From Achromobacter sp. ASV32 (GTDB lineage: Bacteria > Pseudomonadota > Gammaproteobacteria > Burkholderiales > Burkholderiaceae_B), in contig NZ_JAELTJ010000006.1 of NCBI RefSeq assembly GCF_016428805.1, forward strand, positions 38,617 through 102,616: a DNA stretch of 64,000 bases. Reading direction: 5' to 3'. The notes beneath the pieces are model-generated. The model was not told where the DNA came from. It searched no databases and saw only the letters and a list, made by a program, of their open reading frames with translations. Positions 8,284 through 16,898 of the stretch are shown here, piece after piece. A program made the translations under genes and the position numbers. Position 1 is the stretch's first letter; every line of letters begins with the position of its first letter.

Positions 8284-9486
8284 ATGATCGCTCCCGTTCA
8301 TTTGCTGTCGATAGCAGTGCTGGCGGGGGTGCTATCGCTTTGCGTGCTGGGGTCCCTGGCGCGCAGCGGCATGGCCGGGATCAGCGAAACCATGCGCGCC
8401 AACCTGCTTACGCTGTTGGCGTTTTTTTTATTCGGCTTGCAGGTCACCGAGGCGCCACACTGGTTGTCGATCCTGCTGCCCAATGTGCTGATCGGCCTGG
8501 CGCTGTGCGCCTATTACACCGGCATCCGGCGGCTGATGGGGCAGCGGGTGCCGCGGCATCTGATGATGCTGACCTGCGTCGCGGCCTGGCTGGTGGTGGC
8601 CGGTTATACCTATATCGATAGCCAGGTGGCGCCGCGTATCGTGGCCATGTCGACGCTGCAGATGGGCTTCATGTTCGCCGTCGCCATTGGCGTGCGGCGC
8701 GGCATGCCGCTGAACCGGTCGCGCTACAGCTACTACTTCGTCTGGTCGGTGGCGATGATCTCGGGCGTGGCCTGCGGGCTGCGGTCGGTGGTGTTTGCGT
8801 CAGGGGTGGCGCAGGCCGAAACGCTGCTGGCGCCCACCACCTGGAACATCCTGTTCATGACACTGGGCGTGCTGGCCATGCCGTGCCTGACGCTGGGCAC
8901 CATCATGATCATCCATGACCGCATGCTGGCAGACCGCGAGCAAGAGGCCAGCACCGATTTCCTGACCGGGCTGATGTCGCGCAAGGCCTGGTGGATGCAG
9001 GCCGAGCGTTACTGCGCTCAGGCGCTGCGCACGCGCCGCCCGCTGGCGCTGATGGTGCTGGACATCGACCATTTCAAACGCATCAACGACACCCATGGCC
9101 ATGCCGCCGGCGATGCGGTGCTGCGCCATTTCGGGCTGCTGGCCACGGCCACCCTGCGCACGGGCGATCACGTGGGCCGGGTAGGGGGCGAGGAATTCAG
9201 CGTGCTGTTCGCGGACATGCGCAGCGACGCCGTGATGGAGGCGGCGGACCGCCTGCTGGATTCCGTGCGGCGCACGCCCTGCGCGCACGGCGGCAGCACG
9301 ATTTCGTATACGTTCAGCGCGGGTGTGGTGGATTGGTTGCCTGGCGAGAACCTGCAGGCCTGTTTCGAGCGCGCCGACCGGATGCTGTATGCGGCCAAGC
9401 AGGCCGGGCGCAACCGGGTCGTGGGCCCGGGCGTTGCGCTGGCCGAAGCGCATGCCGAGGCGGCGCCATTGGCGGCCGCCGCCTAG
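8284..9486 (+). CDS. membrane-bound diguanylate cyclase (GGDEF)
   Basis: The 400-residue protein has about six N-terminal hydrophobic segments (residues 1-210) of no named sensor family, then a GGDEF domain (about 220-385). The active-site motif is GGEEF (301-305) and the product-inhibition site RTGD (292-295) is at the canonical five-residue distance, so an active, feedback-controlled c-di-GMP synthase is expected. It starts 26 bases after qmcA and may share its transcript. Its TAG stop is part of a dispersed motif (see 9484-9510). Confidence 0.93.
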   Translation: MIAPVHLLSIAVLAGVLSLCVLGSLARSGMAGISETMRANLLTLLAFFLFGLQVTEAPHWLSILLPNVLIGLALCAYYTGIRRLMGQRVPRHLMMLTCVAAWLVVAGYTYIDSQVAPRIVAMSTLQMGFMFAVAIGVRRGMPLNRSRYSYYFVWSVAMISGVACGLRSVVFASGVAQAETLLAPTTWNILFMTLGVLAMPCLTLGTIMIIHDRMLADREQEASTDFLTGLMSRKAWWMQAERYCAQALRTRRPLALMVLDIDHFKRINDTHGHAAGDAVLRHFGLLATATLRTGDHVGRVGGEEFSVLFADMRSDAVMEAADRLLDSVRRTPCAHGGSTISYTFSAGVVDWLPGENLQACFERADRMLYAAKQAGRNRVVGPGVALAEAHAEAAPLAAAA

Positions 9487-9510
9487 GGCCTGTTCACACT
9501 ACAAGGCCCT
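9484..9510. repeat. dispersed motif TAGGGCCTGTTCACAC with hairpin, copy 1
   Basis: TAGGGCCTGTTCACAC begins exactly at the TAG stop of the diguanylate cyclase gene. Here AGGGCCT (9485-9491) and AGGCCCT (9504-9510) form a 7-bp stem around a 12-base loop between two convergent genes, so it may act as a terminator although no T-run follows. The same motif recurs at 56387-56402 (reverse) and 60055-60070. Confidence 0.6.
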
Positions 9511-9524
9511 GGGGCGACGCAAGG

Positions 9525-9992
9525 TCAGTCGTCTTTGCGCGGCGCGCGGGTGTCGTGCTTCATGATGCGTTCTTTCTCGCGCTGCCAGTCTTTTTCGCGC
9601 GCCGTGTCGCGCTTGTCGAACAGCTTCTTGCCCCGGCCCAGCGCGAAATCGAGCTTGATGCGGCCGTTCTTGTAGTGCAGGTTCAGCGGCACCAGGGTAT
9701 AGCCGCGCTGTTCGACCTTGCCGATCAGTTTGCTGATTTCCTCGGCCTTGAGCAGCAGCTTGCGCGTGCGCATGGCGTCGGGATGGATATGGGTGGACGC
9801 CGTGGGCAGGGGGCTGACGTGCATGCCCAGCAGGTACAGCTCGCCGTCGCGCACGATGACGTAGCTTTCCTTCAGCTGCACGCGGCCGTCGCGGATCGAC
9901 TTGACTTCCCAGCCTTGCAGCACCAGGCCCGCCTCGTAGCGGTCTTCGATGAAATAGTCGTGCGTGGCCTTGCGGTTATCGATAATGCTCAT
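9525..9992 (-). CDS. smpB: SsrA-binding protein
   Basis: The 155-residue protein is a typical Smp[19 protein letters not shown] at the start, the central oligonucleotide-binding barrel, [18 protein letters not shown] near the end and a basic tail. It binds tmRNA and ribosomes in trans-translation. No ssrA gene is seen in the window. It is divergent from ratA, an arrangement conserved in many proteobacteria. ATCTTGTTTTG occurs twice in the intergenic region (about 9989 and 10036). Confidence 0.97.
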   Translation of the reverse strand: MSIIDNRKATHDYFIEDRYEAGLVLQGWEVKSIRDGRVQLKESYVIVRDGELYLLGMHVSPLPTASTHIHPDAMRTRKLLLKAEEISKLIGKVEQRGYTLVPLNLHYKNGRIKLDFALGRGKKLFDKRDTAREKDWQREKERIMKHDTRAPRKDD

Positions 9993-10076
9993 CTTGTTTT
10001 GCCCATCTTATCTTGCCCAGAAGATCTCGTGGCCGATCTTGTTTTGGCGATCTTGCAGCCACTCTCTGCCGCCGTT

Positions 10077-10106
10077 TTGGCCTGGATGGCGCGGTACCGG
10101 TAAAAT
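10077..10106 (+). promoter_or_regulatory. candidate sigma-70 promoter of ratA-ratB
   Basis: TTGGCC at 10077-10082 and TAAAAT at 10101-10106 are 18 bases apart; a start near 10113 would give a leader of about 23 bases before ratA. Match to consensus is moderate. Confidence 0.4.
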
Positions 10107-10135
10107 CCTCTCATTCTAGCCATTTGCGATAGTCG

Positions 10136-10570
10136 ATGCACAAAGTACAGCGATCCGTCCTGGTGCCTTACAGCGCCGCCCAGATGTTCGACCTGGTGGC
10201 CGACGTGGAAAAGTACCCGGAGTTCATGCCGTGGTGTGGCGGTGCCGAGGTCCAGTCCCGCGACGAGCACGGCATGCAAGCCTCCATCCTGATCAGTTTC
10301 GCGGGGATGAAGCAGCGTTTCACCACGCGCAACAAACACGTCTATCCGGACCGCATCGATCTGGAACTGGTCGATGGCCCGTTCTCCAGCCTGGTGGGGC
10401 ACTGGGAATTCCAGCCGCTGGCCGAAGATGCGTGCAAGGTGCTGTTCACCATGGAATATGCCTTTTCCAACCGCGCGCTCGAAATGGTGGTGGGACCGGT
10501 GTTCAACCGCATCGCCACCAGTTTCATCGATTCCTTCACCAAGCGGGCGCAGGCCAAGTATGGCGAATGA
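10136..10570 (+). CDS. ratA: START/coenzyme Q-binding family protein RatA
   Basis: The 144-residue protein has the polyketide cyclase/START fold with the conserved opening VPYSAAQMFDLVADVEKYPEFMPWC (split over residues 10-34). Homologues are known as the ribosome association toxin RatA and as Coq10-like ubiquinone-binding proteins; which role applies here cannot be decided from sequence. The gene overlaps ratB by 11 bases. Confidence 0.9.
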   Translation: MHKVQRSVLVPYSAAQMFDLVADVEKYPEFMPWCGGAEVQSRDEHGMQASILISFAGMKQRFTTRNKHVYPDRIDLELVDGPFSSLVGHWEFQPLAEDACKVLFTMEYAFSNRALEMVVGPVFNRIATSFIDSFTKRAQAKYGE

Positions 10571-10907
10571 GCCGTCCGCGGACGGGTTGATCGGCGTCTG
10601 CGTCTGTTATGCCTTGCCCGCCCAGGTCTGGATGCGTGAACTGCGCCTGCCGGCCGGGGCCACCGTGGCCGATGCGCTGGAGGCCAGCGGCTTTGCCCAG
10701 GCGTTTCCGGTCGTGCCGGCGTGGCAGCGGGGCGTGGGCGTGTTCGGCCGTGCGGTCGAACCGCAGACGCCGCTGGCCGATAGCGACCGCGTCGAGATCT
10801 ACCGCGGCCTGTCCTTCGACCCCAAGGAATCGCGCCGCCGCCGCGCCGAGCACCGCCGTGCCAAGACCGCCCGCAATGGGCGGGTGCGGCCGGCCGGGCT
10901 GCTGTAG
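10560..10907 (+). CDS. ratB: RnfH/RatB family ubiquitin-like protein
   Basis: The 115-residue protein is a small beta-grasp domain (LPAGATVADALEASG; RVEIYRGLSFDPKESRRRRAE) followed by a basic tail, diagnostic of the RnfH/RatB (UPF0125) family. The biochemical role is unknown. The ATG at 10560 lies inside the ratA end, indicating translational coupling. Confidence 0.9.
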   Translation: MANEPSADGLIGVCVCYALPAQVWMRELRLPAGATVADALEASGFAQAFPVVPAWQRGVGVFGRAVEPQTPLADSDRVEIYRGLSFDPKESRRRRAEHRRAKTARNGRVRPAGLL

Positions 10908-11015
10908 GGACGCACGCGTCCCCGCGGGCGGGCGGCCAACCCCCCCGCGCGCCACATTGTCATCAATAGGACAAATTCCGCTGGCGCTTCCGGCGTAACA
11001 TTAACGTCACCGCAC

Positions 11016-11035
11016 TTACGTTTACGTCAACGTCA
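11016..11035. promoter_or_regulatory. LiuR-like operator upstream of valine catabolic genes
   Basis: ACGTTTACGTCAACGT (11018-11033) is palindromic apart from one base pair and resembles the ACGT-rich palindromes bound by MerR-family LiuR/PsrA-type regulators of branched-chain amino acid catabolism. A further half site AACGTCA lies at 11003-11009. It ends 80 bases before the acyl-CoA dehydrogenase start. The regulator gene is not in the window. Confidence 0.6.
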
Positions 11036-11113
11036 TGTCAAAATCGGCAGGCTGGCGTTCACGAGACGGCAGCAACGCCAACAGACAATACCCATAACAT
11101 CAGGAGACAGGCT

Positions 11114-12268
11114 GTGGACTTGGAACTGACCGACGAGCAGCGCGCGTTCGCGCAGGCCGCGCGCGACTTCGCGCAAGGCGAACTGGCGCCCCACGCGGCG
11201 CACTGGGACGCCGAAGGCATTTTCCCCAAAGAGGCGTTCGCCCGGGCCGGCGAGATGGGCTTTTGCGCCATCTACGCCAGCGAGGACATCGGCGGCCTGG
11301 GCCTGCCGCGCCTGGACGCCACGCTGGTGTTCGAGGAAATGGCGGCGGTGGATCCCTCGACCACGGCGTTCCTGACGATCCACAATATGGCCACCTGGAT
11401 GGTGGGCAAGTGGGGCCAGCCGGCCCTGCGCGAGGCCTGGGGCCCGCTGCTGGCCAGCGGCCAGAAGCTGGCGTCGTACTGCCTGACCGAGCCGGGCGCC
11501 GGTTCCGACGCGGCATCGCTGTCCACCCGCGCGCAGCGCGACGGCGACCACTATGTGGTCAATGGCGCCAAGGCCTTCATTTCCGGCGGCGGCGACACCG
11601 ATCTGCTGGTGGTGATGGCCCGCACGGGCGGCGAAGGCGCCGGCGGCATCAGCGCCTTTGCCATCCCTGGCGACAGCGCCGGCATCAGCTATGGCCGCAA
11701 GGAAGAAAAAATGGGCTGGAACAGCCAGTCCACGCGGCCCATCGTGTTCGAGAACGTGCGCGTGCCAGCGGGCAACCTGCTGGGGCAGGAGGGCGAAGGC
11801 TTCAAGATCGCCATGAAGGGTCTGGACGGTGGCCGCATCAACATTGGCACCTGCTCGGTGGGCGCGGCCCAGGGCGCGCTGGATGCCGCGCGCCGCTATA
11901 TGGACGAGCGGCGCCAGTTCAACCGCCGCCTGGCCGAATTCCAGGCGCTGCAATTCAAGTTGGCGGACATGGCCACCCACCTGGTGGCAGCACGCCAGAT
12001 GGTGCGCCTGGCCGCCTGCAAGCTGGACGGGGGGGCGCCCGACGCGGCGACCTACTGCGCGATGGCCAAGCGCTTCGCGACCGACATGGGATTCCAGATC
12101 TGCCTGGATGCGCAACAGATCCACGGCGGCTACGGATACCTGCGGGACTATCCCTTGGAGCGTCTGGTGCGCGATACTCGCGTACATCAGATTCTGGAAG
12201 GGACCAACGAGATCATGCGTGTGATCATCGCCCGCCAATTGTTGGAAAAAGGAGCCGACATAAGATGA
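11114..12268 (+). CDS. acyl-CoA dehydrogenase, probably isobutyryl-CoA dehydrogenase
   Basis: The 384-residue FAD enzyme has the family motifs CLTEPGAGSDAASL and QIHGGYGYLRDYPLER and the catalytic Glu about 362 in LEGTNEIMR. The next genes encode the following steps of valine breakdown, so isobutyryl-CoA to methacrylyl-CoA is the likely reaction; 2-methylbutyryl-CoA is a possible second substrate. The start is GTG 11114 with GGAGA 6-10 bases upstream. The stop overlaps the next start (ATGA). Confidence 0.9.
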   Translation: MDLELTDEQRAFAQAARDFAQGELAPHAAHWDAEGIFPKEAFARAGEMGFCAIYASEDIGGLGLPRLDATLVFEEMAAVDPSTTAFLTIHNMATWMVGKWGQPALREAWGPLLASGQKLASYCLTEPGAGSDAASLSTRAQRDGDHYVVNGAKAFISGGGDTDLLVVMARTGGEGAGGISAFAIPGDSAGISYGRKEEKMGWNSQSTRPIVFENVRVPAGNLLGQEGEGFKIAMKGLDGGRINIGTCSVGAAQGALDAARRYMDERRQFNRRLAEFQALQFKLADMATHLVAARQMVRLAACKLDGGAPDAATYCAMAKRFATDMGFQICLDAQQIHGGYGYLRDYPLERLVRDTRVHQILEGTNEIMRVIIARQLLEKGADIR

Positions 12269-13440
12269 CTGCACCGGTGCTGTTCGAAGAAAGAACCGCT
12301 GCCAACGGGATGCGCTTCGGGATTGCGACGCTGAATTCGCCGCAAACGCTGAACGGCCTGTCGCTGGAGATGGTGGACCTGCTGGCCGAGCGCCTGGATG
12401 CCTGGGCCCGCGACCCGGGCGTGGCGCTGGTAGTGCTGCAGGGGGCGGGTGAAAAGGCATTCTGCGCCGGCGGCGATCTGCACGGCCTTTACCGCAGCAT
12501 GACCGAGAACGCGGGCAAGGGCCCCTGGGGTAACGCGTACGCGCGGCGCTTCTTCGAGCACGAATACCGGCTCGACTACCGCATTCACAGCTACCCCAAG
12601 CCGGTGCTGTGCTGGGGGCACGGTATCGTCATGGGCGGCGGCATCGGCCTGATGATGGGCGCCAGCCATCGCGTGGTCAGCGAATCGTCGCGCCTGGCGA
12701 TGCCGGAAGTCTCCATCGGCCTGTTCCCCGACGTGGGCGGCAGCTGGCTGCTCAACCGCATGCCGGGTCGTATCGGTGTGTTCCTGGCGCTGACGGGCGC
12801 GCAGTTGAACACCGCCGATGCGTTTTTTGCGGGCCTGGCGGATTTCCGCCTGAACCACGAAGACTGGCCCAAGCTGCTGGCGTCGCTGGAAGAACAACCC
12901 TGGGGCGGCCAGGCCTCGGGCGGCGCCGAAGATGCGATTCCCCCGCGTTCGATCAACGATGGCCTGCTGCGCCGGGCGTTGGCGGCGCTTGAGCCGCAGA
13001 CGCCGCTCGAAGGCGGCCACCTGCGCCAGCATTCGTTCCTGATCAACAGCCTGTGCAGCGGCAACCGGCTGGACGAGATCCACGAAGAAGTGGCGGCCCT
13101 GAAAGACCACGCCGACCCCTGGCTGGCGCGCGCGGCGGCCACCATGCTGGCAGGCTCGCCGGGTTCGATCCGGCTGTCGTTCGCGTTGCAGCAGCGCATG
13201 CGGCTGCGCTCGCTGGATGATGTCTTTCGCACCGAATACGTGGCGGCGCTGCACTGCACGACGCACGGCGATTTTGCCGAAGGCATCCGGGCGTTGCTGA
13301 TCGACAAAGACAAGAAACCGCGCTGGAATCCGGCATCGCTGGACATGGCCAGCGACGCCTGGGTGCAGAAGTTCTTCGATGAACCCTGGCCCGAAGGCCA
13401 GCCGCATCCGCTGGACGACCTGGGCAAGGAAGGCCGCTGA
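12265..13440 (+). CDS. 3-hydroxyisobutyryl-CoA hydrolase (enoyl-CoA hydratase family)
   Basis: The 391-residue crotonase-fold protein has the long C-terminal part and the motifs FCAGGDLHGLY, GGGIGLMMGASHRVV and MPEVSIGLFPDVGGSWLL typical of 3-hydroxyisobutyryl-CoA hydrolases, which release 3-hydroxyisobutyrate and CoA. It is translationally coupled to the acyl-CoA dehydrogenase. The enoyl-CoA hydratase needed between the two steps is not present in this cluster, so it must be elsewhere or this operon uses a multifunctional hydratase. Confidence 0.9.
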   Translation: MTAPVLFEERTAANGMRFGIATLNSPQTLNGLSLEMVDLLAERLDAWARDPGVALVVLQGAGEKAFCAGGDLHGLYRSMTENAGKGPWGNAYARRFFEHEYRLDYRIHSYPKPVLCWGHGIVMGGGIGLMMGASHRVVSESSRLAMPEVSIGLFPDVGGSWLLNRMPGRIGVFLALTGAQLNTADAFFAGLADFRLNHEDWPKLLASLEEQPWGGQASGGAEDAIPPRSINDGLLRRALAALEPQTPLEGGHLRQHSFLINSLCSGNRLDEIHEEVAALKDHADPWLARAAATMLAGSPGSIRLSFALQQRMRLRSLDDVFRTEYVAALHCTTHGDFAEGIRALLIDKDKKPRWNPASLDMASDAWVQKFFDEPWPEGQPHPLDDLGKEGR

Positions 13441-13446
13441 CATCCG

Positions 13447-13479
13447 CCCGCCGCGCCGGCCCCGGGCCGGCGCGGCGGG
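13447..13479. terminator. very strong hairpin between hydrolase and mmsB
   Basis: A perfect 15-bp GC stem (13447-13461 with 13465-13479) has a 3-base loop and starts six bases after the hydrolase stop. The run of T after it is poor (TTC), so it may be a partial terminator, an RNA-stabilising end or a processing site within the operon. Confidence 0.55.
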
Positions 13480-13543
13480 TTCGCATGACGCAGCACTTGA
13501 TGATTTCATACCTACAAGCCATAGCAACAGGAGACAGGACATC

Positions 13544-14434
13544 ATGAGCAGTATCGCGTTTATCGGTTTGGGCAACATGGGCTCGCCCATGGCGTTGAAC
13601 CTGGTCAAGGCCGGACACAGCCTGACCGTGTTCGACCTGGTGCCGGCGGCGGTCAAGGTCTTGACCGATGCGGGCGCCAAGTCGGCCGCGTCGGCGTCGG
13701 AAGCCGTCAAGGGCGCCGAGGTGGTGATTTCGATGCTGCCGGCCAGCAAGCACGTCGAAGGCCTGTACCTGGGTGAAGACCTGCTGGGCAAGATCCCGTC
13801 GTCGGCGGTGGTCATCGAATGCAGCACGATCGCCCCGGATTCGGCCCGCAAGGTGGCCCAGGCCGCCGAGGTGCGCGGCATCGCCATGATCGATGCGCCG
13901 GTGTCCGGCGGCACCGGCGGCGCGGCGGCGGGCACGCTGACCTTCATCGTGGGCGGCCAGGTCGCCGCGCTGGAGCGCGCGCGTCCGGTGCTGGAAAAGA
14001 TGGGCAAGAACATCTTCCACGCGGGCCCCGCGGGCGCCGGCCAGGTAGCCAAGATCTGCAACAACATGCTGCTGGGCATCCTGATGGCCGGCACGTCCGA
14101 GGCGCTGGCGCTGGGCGTGGCAAATGGCCTGGATCCGAAGGTGCTGTCGGACATCATCGCCAAAAGCTCGGGCCGCAACTGGGCCACCGAACTGTACAAC
14201 CCCTGGCCCGGCGTGATGGAGCATGCGCCCGCCTCCAAGGGCTATGCCGGCGGCTTCGGCGTGGACCTGATGCTCAAGGACCTGGGCCTGGCGGCCGAAG
14301 CGGCGCTGGCCGCGCGCGCCTCGATTCCGCTGGGCGAGCTGGCGCGCAATCTGTATTCGCTGCACAGCGCGGGCGGCTCGGGCAAGCTGGACTTCTCCAG
14401 CATCGTCAACCTGGTCAAGCGCGAACAGGACTGA
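13544..14434 (+). CDS. mmsB: 3-hydroxyisobutyrate dehydrogenase
   Basis: The 296-residue beta-hydroxyacid dehydrogenase oxidises 3-hydroxyisobutyrate to methylmalonate semialdehyde with NAD. The cofactor motif FIGLGNMGSPMA is at the N-terminus, the substrate motif DAPVSGGTGGAAAGTL is near 121-136 and the catalytic Lys is about 170 in GQVAKICNN. ACAGGAGACAGG precedes the ATG, almost the same leader as before the acyl-CoA dehydrogenase. mmsA, the next pathway gene, is not nearby. Confidence 0.93.
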   Translation: MSSIAFIGLGNMGSPMALNLVKAGHSLTVFDLVPAAVKVLTDAGAKSAASASEAVKGAEVVISMLPASKHVEGLYLGEDLLGKIPSSAVVIECSTIAPDSARKVAQAAEVRGIAMIDAPVSGGTGGAAAGTLTFIVGGQVAALERARPVLEKMGKNIFHAGPAGAGQVAKICNNMLLGILMAGTSEALALGVANGLDPKVLSDIIAKSSGRNWATELYNPWPGVMEHAPASKGYAGGFGVDLMLKDLGLAAEAALAARASIPLGELARNLYSLHSAGGSGKLDFSSIVNLVKREQD

Positions 14435-14435
14435 C

Positions 14436-14888
14436 ATGATGGCCCGCCCGCCGTCCACCCATCCGGCTTCCCACGATCCCGCCGGACGCGTCAAGGCCAG
14501 CTTCGATCAGCAAAGCATCATGCGGCTGATCGGGGCCAGCCTGGACGTGGTCGAGCCGGGCAGGGTGGACATCGTCTTGCCCTACCGCCAGGATCTGTGC
14601 CAGCAGAACGGCTTTCTGCACGCCGGCATCTCCACCACCATCGCCGATTCGGCCGGCGGTTATGCCGCCTTCAGCCTGTTCCAGCCGGGCGAGGACGTGC
14701 TGACCTCGGAGTTCAAGATGAACTTCCTGGCGCCGGCCAAGGGCGACCGCTACGTGGCCAGCGGCCGCGTCGTCAAGCCAGGCAAAAGGCTGTCCATCTG
14801 CCAGGTCGAGGTGCATGCCTACGACGGTGAACAGGCCACGCTTTGCGTGATAGGCTTGCTCACCGCGGTGCGCGTGACGCCGCGCTGA
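14436..14888 (+). CDS. PaaI-family hotdog thioesterase
   Basis: The 150-residue hotdog-fold protein (GFLHAGISTTIADSAGGYAA, the active-site helix; LTSEFKMNFLAPAKGD) belongs to the PaaI acyl-CoA thioesterases. It follows mmsB by one base and may release CoA from stalled intermediates of the valine pathway; substrate is inferred only from context. Two start codons are adjacent (14436 and 14439). Confidence 0.85.
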   Translation: MMARPPSTHPASHDPAGRVKASFDQQSIMRLIGASLDVVEPGRVDIVLPYRQDLCQQNGFLHAGISTTIADSAGGYAAFSLFQPGEDVLTSEFKMNFLAPAKGDRYVASGRVVKPGKRLSICQVEVHAYDGEQATLCVIGLLTAVRVTPR

Positions 14889-14891
14889 TCC

Positions 14892-14917
14892 GCTTGCGGC
14901 GGCTTGCCGCCGCAAGC
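14892..14917 (+). terminator. hairpin ending the valine cluster
   Basis: GCTTGCGGCGG (14892-14902) and CCGCCGCAAGC (14907-14917) make an 11-bp perfect stem with a 4-base loop directly after the thioesterase stop, followed by CTTGT. Confidence 0.6.
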
Positions 14918-14946
14918 CTTGTCACGCGCTGAACAGGTCTTCGGCC

Positions 14947-15636
14947 ATGCCCTCGAAAGAACACCACCGGATATTCCGCAGCAACTGGCTGCGCGCTGCT
15001 GTGCTGGGCGCCAATGACGGCATCGTGTCCACCGCCAGCCTCATTACCGGCGTGGCGGCGGCGCAGGCCACCCACGGCGCGGTGCTGACCTCGGGGCTGG
15101 CCGGCCTGGTGGCCGGCGCGCTGTCGATGGCGGCCGGCGAATACGTGTCCGTGCGCTCGCAGGCCGACACCGAGGCGGCGGACCTGCGCATGGAGCAGCG
15201 TTCACTCAAGCGCAATTCCGACGAAGAGCTGGAAGAACTGATCGGTATTTACGTCGACCGGGGCTTGTCGCAAGACCTGGCCGAACAAGTGGCGCGGCAA
15301 CTGACCCGCCACGACGCGCTGGATGCCCATGCGCGGGACGAGCTCGGCATCTCGATGCACAACCGCGCACGGCCGGTGCAGGCCGCCGTGGCGTCGGCCG
15401 CGTCCTTTGCGGGCGGCGCGGCGCTGCCCTTGGCGGTGGCCGCGGTGGCGCCGATGCCGCAACTGATCCTGTGGGTGATCGGGGCGTCGGTCGCCTGTCT
15501 GGCCGCCCTGGGCGCCCTGGCCGCGGGCGCCGGGGGCGCACCCAAGGGGCCGGCGGCGCTGCGCGTGACCGTCCTGGGAGCCCTGGCGATGGCGGTAACC
15601 GCGGGCGTGGGCGCCTTGTTCGGGACGGTGGTGTAA
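14947..15636 (+). CDS. VIT1/CCC1-family transporter
   Basis: The 229-residue membrane protein has the family N-terminus (NWLRAAVLGANDGIVSTASL), two helices, a charged cytosolic segment with many Glu residues (about 75-130) and three further helices. The family exports or stores Fe2+/Mn2+; bacterial members may detoxify iron or manganese. The metal is not determinable here. It is convergent with ygfZ. Confidence 0.88.
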   Translation: MPSKEHHRIFRSNWLRAAVLGANDGIVSTASLITGVAAAQATHGAVLTSGLAGLVAGALSMAAGEYVSVRSQADTEAADLRMEQRSLKRNSDEELEELIGIYVDRGLSQDLAEQVARQLTRHDALDAHARDELGISMHNRARPVQAAVASAASFAGGAALPLAVAAVAPMPQLILWVIGASVACLAALGALAAGAGGAPKGPAALRVTVLGALAMAVTAGVGALFGTVV

Positions 15637-15742
15637 GGCCCGGCAGCGTCTGGCCGGACCGCGCCGGGTCCGACGGGATCGGATTCCGGCGCGGCGGTGC
15701 GGCCACGGCGCGGGCCAGCCAGGCCCGGCCGTCGCGGCCGAA

Positions 15743-16741
15743 TTACGGGGTGATGGAGTAGGGCAGTGGCGCGGCCGCGATGCGCGGGCCATCGGCTGCG
15801 CCCAGCCGCAGGTCGCCTTCGGGGAGCGCGGCCAGCGTGGTTTCGAACAGCACCGACAGCCCGTCTTGTGTTGCCGCGGCGTCCACGACGCGGCCGGTGG
15901 GTTCGCCGGGCTGGCTGGCGTCGAACACGTCGATACCCGCCAGGGGGCTGTCCGGCAGGCCGGCGCCGGCGATGGTGCCAAAGGCCATGCGGCGCTTGAC
16001 CGTGCCGCGGTAGTGGCTGCGCGCCACGACTTCCTGACCGGGATAACAGCCCTTGGTGAAGCTTACGCCCTGGATCAGGTCCAGGTTGACCGTCTGCGGA
16101 ATGAAGACGTCTTGCGTGGCCGTGGTGATCCAGGGGATGCCGGCGGCCAGGTCGGCGGCATGCCATTGCGCGGCCGGGGCCAATCCCAGCACGGCGGCCA
16201 GCGGCGCGGCCGCGGCCAGTTGTTCGTCGGACGCGATCCACCACCAGCGCAACGTGGCGCCGGCCGACGGCGCGGCGATCCAGGTGCCGGACGGCAGGTC
16301 GGCGCGCTGCCAGGCGCCGCGCGGCAGGGCGCCGGTGGCCGCTTCCAGGGCGGCCAGTTGCGCGGGATCGGCTTGCACCCCTGCCACGTGCAGGGGCGCG
16401 GGGGCCAGCTTGACCTTGGCGCGCAGCACGAACATGGACAGGCGCTTGAGCAGGGCCTGGGACAGGTCCTGGCGCACCAGGCCGTAGAGTTGCGGGGCGT
16501 CGTCGCCGGCCGGGGCGCCGCGCCACATGACCAGCGTGGCCAGCAGACGGCCCTTGGCGGTGCAGTAGCCGGCCAGGCGGGCGGCGTCAGCGGGCAGGCC
16601 GGTGACGTCTTGTGTCAATTGACCGTGCAGAAAGGTCAGCGCGTCGGCGCCGGCGGCGGTGAATACGGCAAAATCGTCCAGAGGCGCGCATTGGGCGCAA
16701 CCTTCCGCACGCGCCGGAATCGAAGAATAGAAAGCATGCAT
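15743..16741 (-). CDS. ygfZ: folate-dependent Fe-S cluster assembly protein YgfZ
   Basis: The 332-residue GcvT-like protein has the signature KGCYPGQEVVARSHYRG with its redox-sensitive Cys. YgfZ uses tetrahydrofolate in maintaining Fe-S enzymes such as MiaB. The start at ATG 16741 gives MHAFYSSIPA; a longer frame to 16882 would run almost to mltG. The divergent pairing with mltG-tmk-holB is conserved in betaproteobacteria. Confidence 0.93.
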   Translation of the reverse strand: MHAFYSSIPARAEGCAQCAPLDDFAVFTAAGADALTFLHGQLTQDVTGLPADAARLAGYCTAKGRLLATLVMWRGAPAGDDAPQLYGLVRQDLSQALLKRLSMFVLRAKVKLAPAPLHVAGVQADPAQLAALEAATGALPRGAWQRADLPSGTWIAAPSAGATLRWWWIASDEQLAAAAPLAAVLGLAPAAQWHAADLAAGIPWITTATQDVFIPQTVNLDLIQGVSFTKGCYPGQEVVARSHYRGTVKRRMAFGTIAGAGLPDSPLAGIDVFDASQPGEPTGRVVDAAATQDGLSVLFETTLAALPEGDLRLGAADGPRIAAAPLPYSITP

Positions 16742-16898
16742 GGCGGCAAAGGCCCGTGACTCGTCATCAAAGGCTTGATGATAGCCGTGTTCCCTCCCTG
16801 GCAGGCCCATGCCCTGGACGGGCAAAGGGGTGCAATACGCGCTCCGGCCCTGGTTTTGTCGCGACAGGCCCGCACGATCCATTAAACTTCCCAGACTT

